Positions 1 through 4,900 of a stretch of 8,504 nucleotides of DNA are shown in pieces. Below the pieces are notes generated by a model. That model saw only the letters and a program-made list of their open reading frames with translations, did no database searches and was not told the origin of the DNA. Position 1 is the first letter of the stretch; each line of letters opens with the position of its first letter. The position numbers were made by a program, and so were the translations under genes. The DNA comes from Candidatus Bathyarchaeota archaeon (GTDB taxonomy: Archaea; Asgardarchaeota; Lokiarchaeia; Sigyniarchaeales; Sigyniarchaeaceae), in NCBI GenBank assembly GCA_014729935.1, contig WJJB01000188.1, positions 1-8,504 on the forward strand. Direction: 5' to 3'.

Positions 1-1
1 G

Positions 2-256
2 GGCGATTACCAGAGAACGAAGGGCGTTCGTTCCCAGATGACCATCCCGAAGGGCAAGATACACGGCTTCAAGAAATTCGACAAGGTGCGCTATCGCTGA
101 ACGACGTGTTTCGTGAAGGGGCGGCGATCCACCGGCTACTTCACGCTGATGGATATCGACTGCACGAAATTACCGTTCAAACCAATTCCGAAAGCAAACT
201 TGTTACAAAGGCTGGAGGCGAGACATACATGGTTGACAAAAACAATAACAGTGTAA
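2..256 (+). pseudogene. iscB: C-terminal remnant of an IscB-type RNA-guided nuclease, with an in-frame stop
   Basis: Frame 2 is open from the window edge to TAA at 254-256 except for one TGA at 98-100. Read through that codon, the 84-residue tail begins GDYQRTKGVRS, continues IPKGKIHGFKKFDKVRY, and after the stop resumes CFVKGRRSTGYFTLMDID and ends near RLEARHTWLTK. From memory this order (GDY, IPxGK, GFxKFD, FVKGxRSxGYF, a late RLxAR) matches the C-terminal target-interacting part of IscB/RRXRR-HNH proteins of IS200/IS605-family elements, which cut DNA guided by an omega RNA. The frame and spacing are kept across the TGA, so a single substitution (for example GGA to TGA) is the simplest explanation. 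RuvC, HNH and the omega RNA would lie left of the window and cannot be judged. A truncated but folding protein ending at residue 32 of this fragment is possible. A selenocysteine reading is unlikely. Confidence 0.7.
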
Positions 257-309
257 CACGCCCCCGATTCCTCCACGCCCTAAAGGACGTGGTTTCCTCG
301 GGGGTTTAC
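253..309 (+). mobile_element. Nested hairpin, probable right end of the IscB-carrying element
   Basis: The stop codon of the iscB relic lies inside a nested inverted repeat. An outer 7-base stem pairs 261-267 (CCCCCGA) with 298-304 (TCGGGGG). After an internal loop an inner stem pairs 273-277 (CCACG) with 288-292 (CGTGG), and CC/GG can close over a TAAA tetraloop at 281-284. GTAA at 253-256 can also pair with TTAC at 306-309. Subterminal hairpins with a TAAA-like loop followed by a TTTCCTCG-type sequence are a familiar right-end form in IS200/IS605 elements, where the transposase recognises the folded single strand. The exact cleavage point is not determined; it should lie close to 305-315. 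It could also act as a transcription terminator for the element. Confidence 0.6.
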
Positions 310-324
310 GGATGAAATCTAGCC

Positions 325-750
325 CTATCCCTCTCGCTTGAGCACGTAGATTTCTTCTGAATCGCACTTCGGGCAGGATTCCGGGGCATATGCTTGCTTG
401 GAATCTAGCTTCCACTCGTTATTGCAGGTGGAGCATGCATAGCCGGCGAAATGGCGCTTGAAATCACCACCCTGAATCTGGATTGCTTTACCATTCACCA
501 ATGCATCCGCGATCTTTTTCCTGGCAGATTTCAAGATCCTTGAAATGGTGGGCTGACTGATGGTCATCATGGAGGCTGCATCGCTTTGCGATTTATCCAA
601 CCAATCGATCAAGCGGATAGCCTCGAATTCAACAAGGGTAAGCACGTTTACTGGCACTTGGCGGGCTGGTATACCGGCAGGCTTGAACAAGCTGCGGTTC
701 TGGGGAAGAGGGGGACCGTGTAGTATTTTCATCTTTCGTGGGCGTGGCAT
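325..750 (-). CDS. UPF0251 (DUF134) family DNA-binding protein with C-terminal zinc ribbon
   Basis: A 141-residue protein beginning MPRPRK, the characteristic opening of UPF0251/DUF134. Residues 34-48 carry the family signature LTLVEFEAIRLID, followed by a sigma-like helix-turn-helix at about 52-82 (SQSDAASMMTISQPTISRIL) and the conserved ADALVNGKAIQIQGG at 81-95. Residues 103-133 add a zinc ribbon with Cys106/Cys109 and Cys126/Cys129. The family is presumed to bind DNA as a small transcriptional regulator, but its targets are not established. The ATG at 750 fits because MPRPRK is the family's N-terminus. No clear Shine-Dalgarno site precedes it. It lies 15 bases beyond the IscB element's right-end hairpin in convergent orientation, and 171 bases downstream of the next minus-strand gene, so co-transcription is uncertain. 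No sign of damage. Confidence 0.9.
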   Translation of the reverse strand: MPRPRKMKILHGPPLPQNRSLFKPAGIPARQVPVNVLTLVEFEAIRLIDWLDKSQSDAASMMTISQPTISRILKSARKKIADALVNGKAIQIQGGDFKRHFAGYACSTCNNEWKLDSKQAYAPESCPKCDSEEIYVLKREG

Positions 751-921
751 GTAACATCGTCCATTGAGAGTTGGAAAACATTCAGTAGATCTGCTTGTGA
801 GATCTTGGGAATAATCCTATTTCTAATTAATCGATACCATGGAAAAGTTGCGTTCTTTCCCCGATAATGCGCGTTGGCTCGGTGCACCGGTAGATATGGA
901 CGTGTAGTCCGGAGCAACCAG

Positions 922-1386
922 TCAGGTGTAAAGAAGCACCATGCCCAGGGAAATCATGAGTGCCGCAATCAAGATCACGATCAAGGCACTCCTGCGCATT
1001 TGGGGGTTCTTCACGCCGGGACGTTTCAAGCGGGGAGATCTATCGATGCGGTTTACCAGCTCCTTTATGCGCTGCCCGGTAGTTTTCTTGGCAAGATCGG
1101 GTCTTCCTTGCAGGGAATTGAGGTCATACACCAGTTTTGTTATTTTTCGCTTGATAGCATCATCACCATCCGCGGCACTGAAACTTGTGGAAACTCCCTT
1201 GAAAAAATCGTTCAAGATCACGGCGAGATCTCCGGTATCCATGAGAACCATGACGTATTCTACCAGGTACTTCTCGAACTTCTTTTTAACGCATCTCGGG
1301 CATTCTTGGTTCCACGCGGGTGCATCCTTGTACTCCCGCTTGGAATGCTCCGTGAAGGTACCCCTGCACGCGCTGCAACGGATCAT
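922..1386 (-). CDS. Small zinc-ribbon protein with C-terminal membrane anchor, unrecognised
   Basis: I do not recognise a family for this 154-residue protein. The N-terminus holds a treble-clef or ribbon-like CxxC pair: Cys4/Cys7 in MIRCSACRGTF and Cys29/Cys32 in QECPRC. Residues 33-125 are polar and probably helical. Residues 133-153 (ALIVILIAALMISLGMVLLY) form one strong transmembrane segment ending at the stop, preceded by basic residues (KNPQMRR), which predicts a tail-anchored protein with its zinc module in the cytoplasm. The gene is divergent from rio2, with 18 bases between this ATG and the first possible rio2 ATG, or 60 bases to the preferred one, so the two share a promoter region. 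The ATG at 1386 sits just before the first CxxC. Overlapping plus-strand frames are read as shadows because only the minus frame shows coherent domain structure. Confidence 0.75.
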   Translation of the reverse strand: MIRCSACRGTFTEHSKREYKDAPAWNQECPRCVKKKFEKYLVEYVMVLMDTGDLAVILNDFFKGVSTSFSAADGDDAIKRKITKLVYDLNSLQGRPDLAKKTTGQRIKELVNRIDRSPRLKRPGVKNPQMRRSALIVILIAALMISLGMVLLYT

Positions 1387-1395
1387 CGCGTCTCT

Positions 1396-1425
1396 TGATT
1401 ATAAATGAACCGGAACCATATAATC
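1396..1425. promoter_or_regulatory. Divergent TATA-like boxes between the zinc-ribbon gene and rio2
   Basis: Two AT boxes lie in the divergent region: TTATAAAT at 1399-1406 and ATATAAT at 1418-1424. The second is centred 26 bases before the ATG at 1447, the usual archaeal TATA-to-start spacing, which would give rio2 a leaderless or nearly leaderless transcript. On the minus strand the same 1418-1424 box is about 35 bases before the ATG at 1386, allowing a short leader of roughly 8 bases. Assignment of each box to a gene is inference; both are read by eye only. Confidence 0.5.
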
Positions 1426-1446
1426 AATTGGTCGAGTCTGGTGAGC

Positions 1447-2340
1447 ATGGATCATTTCACGCTGGTAGCAAACATGGAAAAGGAGGAGTTCCGCATCCTG
1501 AATGCCATCGAAATTGGCATGCGGAAGTTCAAGACGGTACCCTTCACGAACATCGCCTTCTATGCCAGGTATGATCCCGAGGAGGTGCAACACTGGCTGG
1601 ACAAGGTGCACAAGCGGGACATCATCATCAGGGAATCGGGGAAAAGACAACGGTACGTGCTAAACTCCAAGGGATATGACTTGCTTGCGTTACGGGCGCT
1701 GGCAGAGCGAGACGTGGTGGCATCCATCGGGAACATGATGGGTGTTGGCAAGGAGTCCGACGTGTACCAAGCACTGGCGACGAATGAAGCAAGGCTCGCC
1801 TTGAAATTCCACCGTATCGGGCGGACATCCTTCAGGGCCATCAAGCAAAAGCGGGATTATGCCAGGGGCAAGCATCACGTGAGTTGGTTATATATGTGCC
1901 GGCTGTCTGCTACCAGGGAAGCGGAAAACCTTGCGACGCTGAACGACATCGGAGCACCCGTTCCAGTGCTTGTTGATCAGAACCGCCACGTGGTGGTGAT
2001 GGAGCTGTTCCAAGGACAAGAGCTACATGATTTCACGAGAGTGGACGATCCGGCGGATATTTTTGATAAGATAGTGGCTGCCGTGAGCTTGGCATTCCGG
2101 AAAGCGGGCTTGATTCATTGCGACCTGTGCGAGTTCAACATCGTGCTCACGGTTGACGGTGATGTCTTGATCATCGACTGGCCGCAGGCGGTAAGTATCG
2201 ATCATCCAAATGCCCACGGGTTCCTGCAGCGGGACTTGGAAAATGTGTGCGTCTATTTCGAGAAGAAACACGGCTTGGTGCGGGATCCAGCGGAATTGAT
2301 GCAGGAGATATTACCACGAGAGTCAACTACCACCGACTAA
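1447..2340 (+). CDS. rio2: RIO2-type atypical serine kinase/ATPase
   Basis: RIO2 is an atypical kinase/ATPase that in archaea and eukaryotes acts in late maturation of the small ribosomal subunit. The frame opens at ATG 1405 (311 residues), but I prefer ATG 1447 (297 residues): the TATA-like ATATAAT box lies 26 bases before it, and family members start shortly before the EEFRILNAIEIGMR stretch. Numbering from 1405: a RIO2-type winged helix at about 24-95; the P-loop GVGKESDVY at 113-121; the ATP-binding Lys134 in ALKFH; the RIO2 stretch LGRTSFRAIK-like at 137-148 (IGRTSFRAIKQKRDY); the catalytic IHCDLCEFN at 237-245 with Asp240 and Asn245; and the metal-binding Asp258 in IIDWPQ, followed by SIDHPNA. 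The usual IDFPQ is IDWPQ here, a mild change. All key residues are present, so the enzyme should be active. Confidence 0.95.
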   Translation: MDHFTLVANMEKEEFRILNAIEIGMRKFKTVPFTNIAFYARYDPEEVQHWLDKVHKRDIIIRESGKRQRYVLNSKGYDLLALRALAERDVVASIGNMMGVGKESDVYQALATNEARLALKFHRIGRTSFRAIKQKRDYARGKHHVSWLYMCRLSATREAENLATLNDIGAPVPVLVDQNRHVVVMELFQGQELHDFTRVDDPADIFDKIVAAVSLAFRKAGLIHCDLCEFNIVLTVDGDVLIIDWPQAVSIDHPNAHGFLQRDLENVCVYFEKKHGLVRDPAELMQEILPRESTTTD

Positions 2341-2723
2341 ACTATAGACAGTGGTTTCCATGCCCTTTAGATCATGAAAAATGATGATTCGGGGAATGAT
2401 GCCCCCTCCAATTCAGGCTACCCGGTGCCATCCGTGAGATTCCGGGATACAAAAAAGGACAAGATCGACAAGTTTTTTAGAACCCGACTGCAGGTAGCCT
2501 CATCCTGTAGCTAGAGTTTGACCACACGGTTCACGTGTGAGCTCACTGTCACGATTGCAGGGGAAAGTAACGCGAGAGTTCCGGGCTTCTCGTGATGATG
2601 GGATAACCGGGAAAAGTATCAAGAATTGATCTCGGGGCGGCATCATGTATTATGCCCGGGTGGGATGGGACGGGATGACATGACAAGTGCCAGGCCCTTT
2701 CCGTTCATCGAAAAAAGACATGG
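2341..2723. other. Gene-free interval with a cluster of short hairpins, possible structured RNA
   Basis: No credible reading frame covers this 383-base gap between rio2 and the next gene. It holds several short inverted repeats in a row: CCCGG 2421-2425 with CCGGG 2442-2446; CTGCAGG 2488-2494 with CCTGTAG 2504-2510 (one G-U pair); CACACG 2523-2528 with CGTGTG 2534-2539 around GTTCA; and CGCGAGA 2571-2577 with TCTCGTG 2588-2594 (one G-U pair). A further GGCAT/ATGCC pair lies near 2640-2655. I looked for tRNA, SRP RNA, RNase P RNA and C/D-box signatures and found none that held. It could be an unrecognised non-coding RNA on either strand, the leader of the 2724 gene, or chance pairing in a balanced-GC spacer. 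Confidence 0.35.
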
Positions 2724-3230
2724 ATGAGTGACCAAGACATGGATGTAAAAACACTGGATAAAATTGCACCGGATGCGAACGAATCACCAGAAAGCGCCAT
2801 CAAGTTCCTGCTAGATTGCTTGTACGTATACCAGCAAGGAGATGAGGATGCACTTGGATACATCGGATACGTGCTATCGAAAAGTTTTTGCGAGGAGGAC
2901 AGGACAGCGGCAAGCGGGTACAAGCTCATGAAGCGGTACAAGTCGCTGGTTTCTCGCATCCTCGATGATCCCAATTGCATCATTGCCGCCATGGGTGCCT
3001 CGTGGGAGGAAGATTACAAGGACGTTGATCCTGATGACTACGAGTTGACCATCACCAAGCAAGACAAGAGCAAGAAGGAGGTCAAGACCTTCATCAAATC
3101 TGGGGGTAGGGATCTACCATTCCCCATCACCTGCAGGATGAACAGTAGCGGGCAATGGAAGGTGACGAGTGGCTTCTCGACCATCTTGATGGACGTACGC
3201 AAGCCAAAGTCCGAAGTGGAGGATTTCTAA
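2724..3230 (+). CDS. DUF6935-like protein of unknown function
   Basis: A 168-residue soluble acidic protein with no signal peptide or membrane segment. Residues 20-95 are helical (SAIKFLLDCLYVYQQGDEDA, then the SYKLMKRYKSLVSRI-like stretch). A beta-rich C-terminal half follows, with KTFIKSGGRDLPFPITCR at 121-138, GQWKV at 143-147 and LMDVRKPKSEVEDF at 155-168. The arrangement SGG(x)D(x)P(x)PI, then GxW, then LDVRxPxSE near the end resembles small proteins I know mainly from bacteria under the label DUF6935; this is from memory, not a search. The function of that family is not established. ATG 2724 is used because the upstream ATG at 2719 runs into TGA after three codons. No clear SD or near-ideal TATA box precedes it. 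A perfect 8-base stem-loop lies about 30 bases after the stop. Confidence 0.7.
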   Translation: MSDQDMDVKTLDKIAPDANESPESAIKFLLDCLYVYQQGDEDALGYIGYVLSKSFCEEDRTAASGYKLMKRYKSLVSRILDDPNCIIAAMGASWEEDYKDVDPDDYELTITKQDKSKKEVKTFIKSGGRDLPFPITCRMNSSGQWKVTSGFSTILMDVRKPKSEVEDF

Positions 3231-3261
3231 AACCGTTGAACTGCACTGAAAGGAGGGTGCG

Positions 3262-3291
3262 TTAGGTGCTTCTCTCTACCCTGGCACCTAA
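3262..3291 (+). terminator. Stem-loop downstream of the DUF6935-like gene, possible terminator
   Basis: A perfect 8-base stem pairs TTAGGTGC (3262-3269) with GCACCTAA (3284-3291) across a 14-base pyrimidine-rich loop, followed directly by GTTTTCATT. It begins 31 bases after the stop codon at 3230. Stem plus T-run is a plausible transcript end or 3'-end stabiliser. Archaeal termination depends mostly on T-tracts, so the hairpin itself may not be required. Confidence 0.4.
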
Positions 3292-3331
3292 GTTTTCATT
3301 GCCTGAACTGAAGGCGTGGATGCGATCATCC

Positions 3332-3384
3332 TTCAATTTCCTTTCTTTTTACCTTCACATTTTTCCACCTAGTGAAAAATTGAA
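3332..3384. repeat. Imperfect inverted repeat
   Basis: TTCAATTT at 3332-3339 is perfectly complementary to AAATTGAA at 3377-3384, and imperfect pairing continues outward (GCGATCATCC near 3322 with GATGGATGC-type sequence near 3386-3394). The loop is about 37 bases and T-rich. It may belong to the decayed mobile-element region, or be chance. No gene or known RNA is recognised. Confidence 0.3.
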
Positions 3385-3544
3385 CGATGGATGCTTGCGA
3401 GCGATAAGGATTTGTCCGCCTGTATTCAATCCCTTTCCGTGCATGGTTCGCCTGGTTCCCTTAGAGGTACAATCATTTTAAAGGTCGGAGGCGTGATGAA
3501 AATTGGGAGCGCCAACCAGTTTAATTCATGATTTTATCTGTCTT

Positions 3545-3591
3545 GCGAGAGAAAACCCGCCCCTTTAGTTTAGGGCGTGGTAGTTCAATCT
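3545..3591 (-). mobile_element. Orphan right-end-like hairpin of an IS200/IS605-type element, minus orientation
   Basis: Read on the minus strand this contains CCACGCCCTAAA (3580 down to 3569), identical over 12 bases to 273-284 at the end of the iscB relic, followed by a TTTTCTCTCG-type tail (TTTCCTCG in the first copy). The stem pairs CGCCC (3558-3562) with GGGCG (3573-3577), then after one bulged base CC with GG. An outer GAGA/TCTC pairing resembles the outer stem of the first copy. The shared sequence, tail and outer/inner stem plan suggest a related element end whose coding part is lost or lies in the decayed frame at 4086-4418, which has the matching orientation. A solo miniature element is an alternative. 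Confidence 0.45.
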
Positions 3592-3691
3592 CCCTGAAAG
3601 TATCAATCTTGCATGTCAACGTCTTCCAAGCAGAATTCTAGTCTTGCTCCCGCTGGCACCATTCAATATGTGTGAGGAGAAAAGAAACGTG

Positions 3692-3708
3692 CTCGCGCCG
3701 CCAGCGAG
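3692..3708 (+). other. Short GC-rich stem-loop
   Basis: CTCGC (3692-3696) pairs with GCGAG (3704-3708) around the loop GCCGCCA. It overlaps the left copy of the 12-base inverted repeat (3695-3706), so it may be a structural part of the same degenerate element or RNA as the 3758-3805 fold. Confidence 0.35.
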
Positions 3709-3757
3709 TTTCGAGGGTATTAATCCCAAAAAAAGGTTATGAAAAAAATAAAGAGGA

Positions 3758-3805
3758 CGTCGCCGCTTCGCACCACCCAGAGTGGTGCATTACGGCAACT
3801 GGACG
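3758..3805 (+). ncRNA. Nested stem-loop, candidate structured RNA or cruciform
   Basis: Four pairing blocks nest in order: CGTC (3758-3761) with GACG (3802-3805); GCCG (3762-3765) with CGGC (3793-3796), leaving a 5-base bulge AACTG; a 4x4 internal loop CTTC/ATTA; then GCACCAC (3770-3776) with GTGGTGC (3782-3788) around the loop CCAGA. Fifteen Watson-Crick pairs in 48 bases is more than expected by chance. An AT-rich run (3741-3750) lies just before it. The fold works on either strand. It could be part of a guide RNA of a lost IscB/TnpB element, a terminator, or a hairpin end. I do not recognise a known RNA family. Confidence 0.4.
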
Positions 3806-3855
3806 AACGGAGCTTCAAAAGTTAGTTTTTACAAACAGGCTTTGATTATTCTGTA

Positions 3856-3887
3856 GTATATGGGGTCATATACGAAAATTGGGGTCA
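3856..3887. repeat. TGGGGTCA direct repeat with a small hairpin
   Basis: TGGGGTCA occurs at 3861-3868 and again at 3880-3887, 19 bases apart. The first copy sits in a perfect 6-base inverted repeat, GTATAT (3856-3861) with ATATAC (3868-3873). A pair of sites at about two helical turns could be an operator, or residual transposon-end sequence; no nearby intact gene needs such an operator. Confidence 0.3.
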
Positions 3888-3944
3888 GGATTTCCTTACT
3901 CGCCCGCTGGCGGCGCTCAATTGGGAACTAGCCCCAAAAGCCCG

Positions 3945-3980
3945 CGAGCCCGCCCCGGGAGGGTTCGCCCACGAGCCCGC
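3945..3980. repeat. GC-rich patch with two copies of CGAGCCCGC
   Basis: CGAGCCCGC is repeated at 3945-3953 and 3972-3980, 27 bases apart, in a run much richer in G and C than its surroundings that also contains CCCGGG. It was examined as a possible tRNA fragment because of GGGTTCGCCC at 3961, but no cloverleaf can be drawn. The compositional break suggests a separate origin from the AT-rich sequence to its left. Confidence 0.3.
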
Positions 3981-4085
3981 GCTGAAATATCCCTTCATTC
4001 GTTGAATTGCCTGGTGGGGCTTGGAAAGCTAACCATTGTTGCTTCCCATCGCCATGCTTGGTCCTTACCTTTTTCCACGCTGCTT

Positions 4086-4418
4086 CTAGCAAGTCATCCT
4101 ATACCACCGGCCTATAAAAATCTTTTGAGTCGTTGTGTGGCGGTGCCACATAATCATCTCGGTGAAATGGATCGAGATGTACCACCACGGTCCATCCTTG
4201 ATCTCGTGCTCCCGCCAGTGCACGGCGTTACCTTTCACCAACTTTTACTTCCTTGGTGTAGTTGATATCCACGGTTGGCGGGTGAATCCAGTGAAAGAAT
4301 CACGGAACCGCTTGATATTAACCCAAGGCACGTGCATCCATCTGAATTCCATCATACTGCAGGTTGGCTCAAAAGGGTTGGTGGAAAGATGAAAAAGAAG
4401 GAAAATGAGATGCATCAT
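4086..4418 (-). pseudogene. Broken reading frame, possibly a tnpB-type remnant
   Basis: One minus-strand frame runs 111 codons from ATG 4418 to TAG 4086-4088, interrupted only by TAA at 4245-4247. The second half reads KLVKGNAVHWREHEIKDGPW then WYISIHFTEMIMWHR, with a strand-like core after a Gly-Pro-Trp-Trp turn. Just upstream, an overlapping frame that ends at TAA 4228-4230 reads WIHPPTVDINYTKEVKVGER and looks more protein-like than the main frame there, which suggests a frameshift as well as a stop. The WYISI strand with charged flanks is reminiscent of the domain before RuvC-I in TnpB proteins, but no RuvC or zinc-finger motif can be found downstream, so the identification is weak. Orientation matches the orphan right-end-like hairpin at 3545-3591. 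Alternatively it is a chance open frame. Confidence 0.3.
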
Positions 4419-4456
4419 GCCTATATACTATTCCAGTGGAGCGCATGTGATGGGAG

Positions 4457-4873
4457 TTAAAACCTGTCCCATGCTGCATGGACCGCGTCACCAGTCATCT
4501 TGATCACGGGTTCCATGGCCTCAGGATCTGCCAAGCCGATGGCAGGGGCGATCTTCATGATGGAAATATGCGAGACCCATGTCTTGCCATTTTTCTCGTG
4601 CACCACGAAACTGCAAGGGAAGAGAAATCCCGCTTGCCATGATGCATCCAATGCCGCCTTGGCGAATTTCGGTCCGCACGCGCAAATGATGGTATACCGG
4701 GGGTATTCCTCCACGCCTAACTTTTTCTTGAAGATCTTGTCAATATCCTTCACGAGCATGACTGAAAACCCCTCTTCGGTTATGATCGATTCCACGTGCT
4801 TTACCGCATCGTCGTGATTCATGTCCAATTGCTTTTCCAGGTAATCTACTTTTTCTACCAACGCTTTCACCAT
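4457..4873 (-). CDS. DUF302 domain protein
   Basis: The frame opens at GTG 4900 (147 residues) but ATG 4873 (138 residues) is the better start: the only TATA-like box, TTAATA near 4909-4914, lies too close to the GTG and about 37 bases before the ATG. The N-terminal 30 residues (MVKALVEKVDYLEKQLDM) form an amphipathic, possibly coiled-coil helix. The rest fits DUF302: GFSVMLVKDIDKIFKKKLGV, EEYPRYTIICACGPKFAKAAL (residues 65-84 of the longer form), the FPCSFVVHEKNGKTWVS strand pair at 94-110, and a closing helical part. DUF302 proteins are small alpha/beta domains of unknown function found in archaea and bacteria; the Cys in the FPC strand is typical. No signal peptide. The gene stands alone on the minus strand, 417 bases downstream of the TIM-barrel gene that follows in transcription order from the right. 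Confidence 0.85.
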   Translation of the reverse strand: MVKALVEKVDYLEKQLDMNHDDAVKHVESIITEEGFSVMLVKDIDKIFKKKLGVEEYPRYTIICACGPKFAKAALDASWQAGFLFPCSFVVHEKNGKTWVSHISIMKIAPAIGLADPEAMEPVIKMTGDAVHAAWDRF

Positions 4874-4900
4874 CAATCGTAGTTCCGTGGAACAATGCAC

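Larger units (their letters stand above)
3695..3916. repeat. 12-base perfect inverted repeats about 200 bases apart
   Basis: GCGCCGCCAGCG at 3695-3706 is the exact reverse complement of CGCTGGCGGCGC at 3905-3916. Between them lie an A-rich stretch, the nested hairpin at 3758-3805 and the GTATAT/ATATAC hairpin. A span of about 220 bases bounded by inverted repeats and without a gene resembles a miniature non-autonomous element, but no target-site duplication is obvious beside the repeats, and both arms lie in GC-rich patches where matches arise more easily. Confidence 0.4.
3231..4456. other. Gene-poor interval of about 1.2 kb with decayed mobile-element and hairpin sequence
   Basis: No intact gene is supported. 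From left to right it holds a stem-loop after the 2724 gene (3262-3291); an imperfect long inverted repeat (TTCAATTT 3332-3339 with AAATTGAA 3377-3384); a right-end-like hairpin in minus orientation (3545-3591); a nested stem-loop (3758-3805) inside 12-base inverted repeats (3695-3706 and 3905-3916); a hairpin with repeated TGGGGTCA (3856-3887); a GC-rich patch with two copies of CGAGCCCGC (3945-3953, 3972-3980); and a broken minus-strand frame (4086-4418). Together these suggest remains of one or more IS200/IS605-type insertions. The short open frames on the plus strand here lack any coding character. Confidence 0.6.

Noticed and set aside
98..100. TGA as selenocysteine or a reassigned codon
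   Set aside because: Other genes here end with TGA and use TGG for Trp, and IscB proteins are not known selenoproteins.
106..315. Plus-strand open frame of 69 codons over the iscB tail
   Set aside because: It is a different frame from the conserved IscB read-through product and shows no domain features.
874..1408. Two long plus-strand frames opposite the zinc-ribbon gene
   Set aside because: Shadows: the minus strand has the CxxC pairs and a clean C-terminal membrane helix, and the plus frames show no coherent domain.
2374..2400. C/D-box RNA suggested by ATGATGA
   Set aside because: No D, D' or C' boxes lie at the required distances.
2555..2575. RNase P RNA core suggested by GGGGAAAGTAACG
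   Set aside because: It departs from the GAGGAAAGTCC core and no partner P4 strand with ACAGAA is present.
3266..3481. 71-codon plus-strand frame
   Set aside because: Starts inside the stem-loop, has no ribosome site or family resemblance, and its composition is that of the spacer.
3905..3985. Possible tRNA, from GCTCAATTGGGAAC and GGGTTCGCCC
   Set aside because: No acceptor stem, anticodon arm or proper TTC loop can be drawn around these pieces.
3879..4392. Plus-strand frames of 128 and 85 codons
   Set aside because: Low-complexity, Pro/Ser/Arg-rich products over the GC-rich patch and opposite the more protein-like minus frame.
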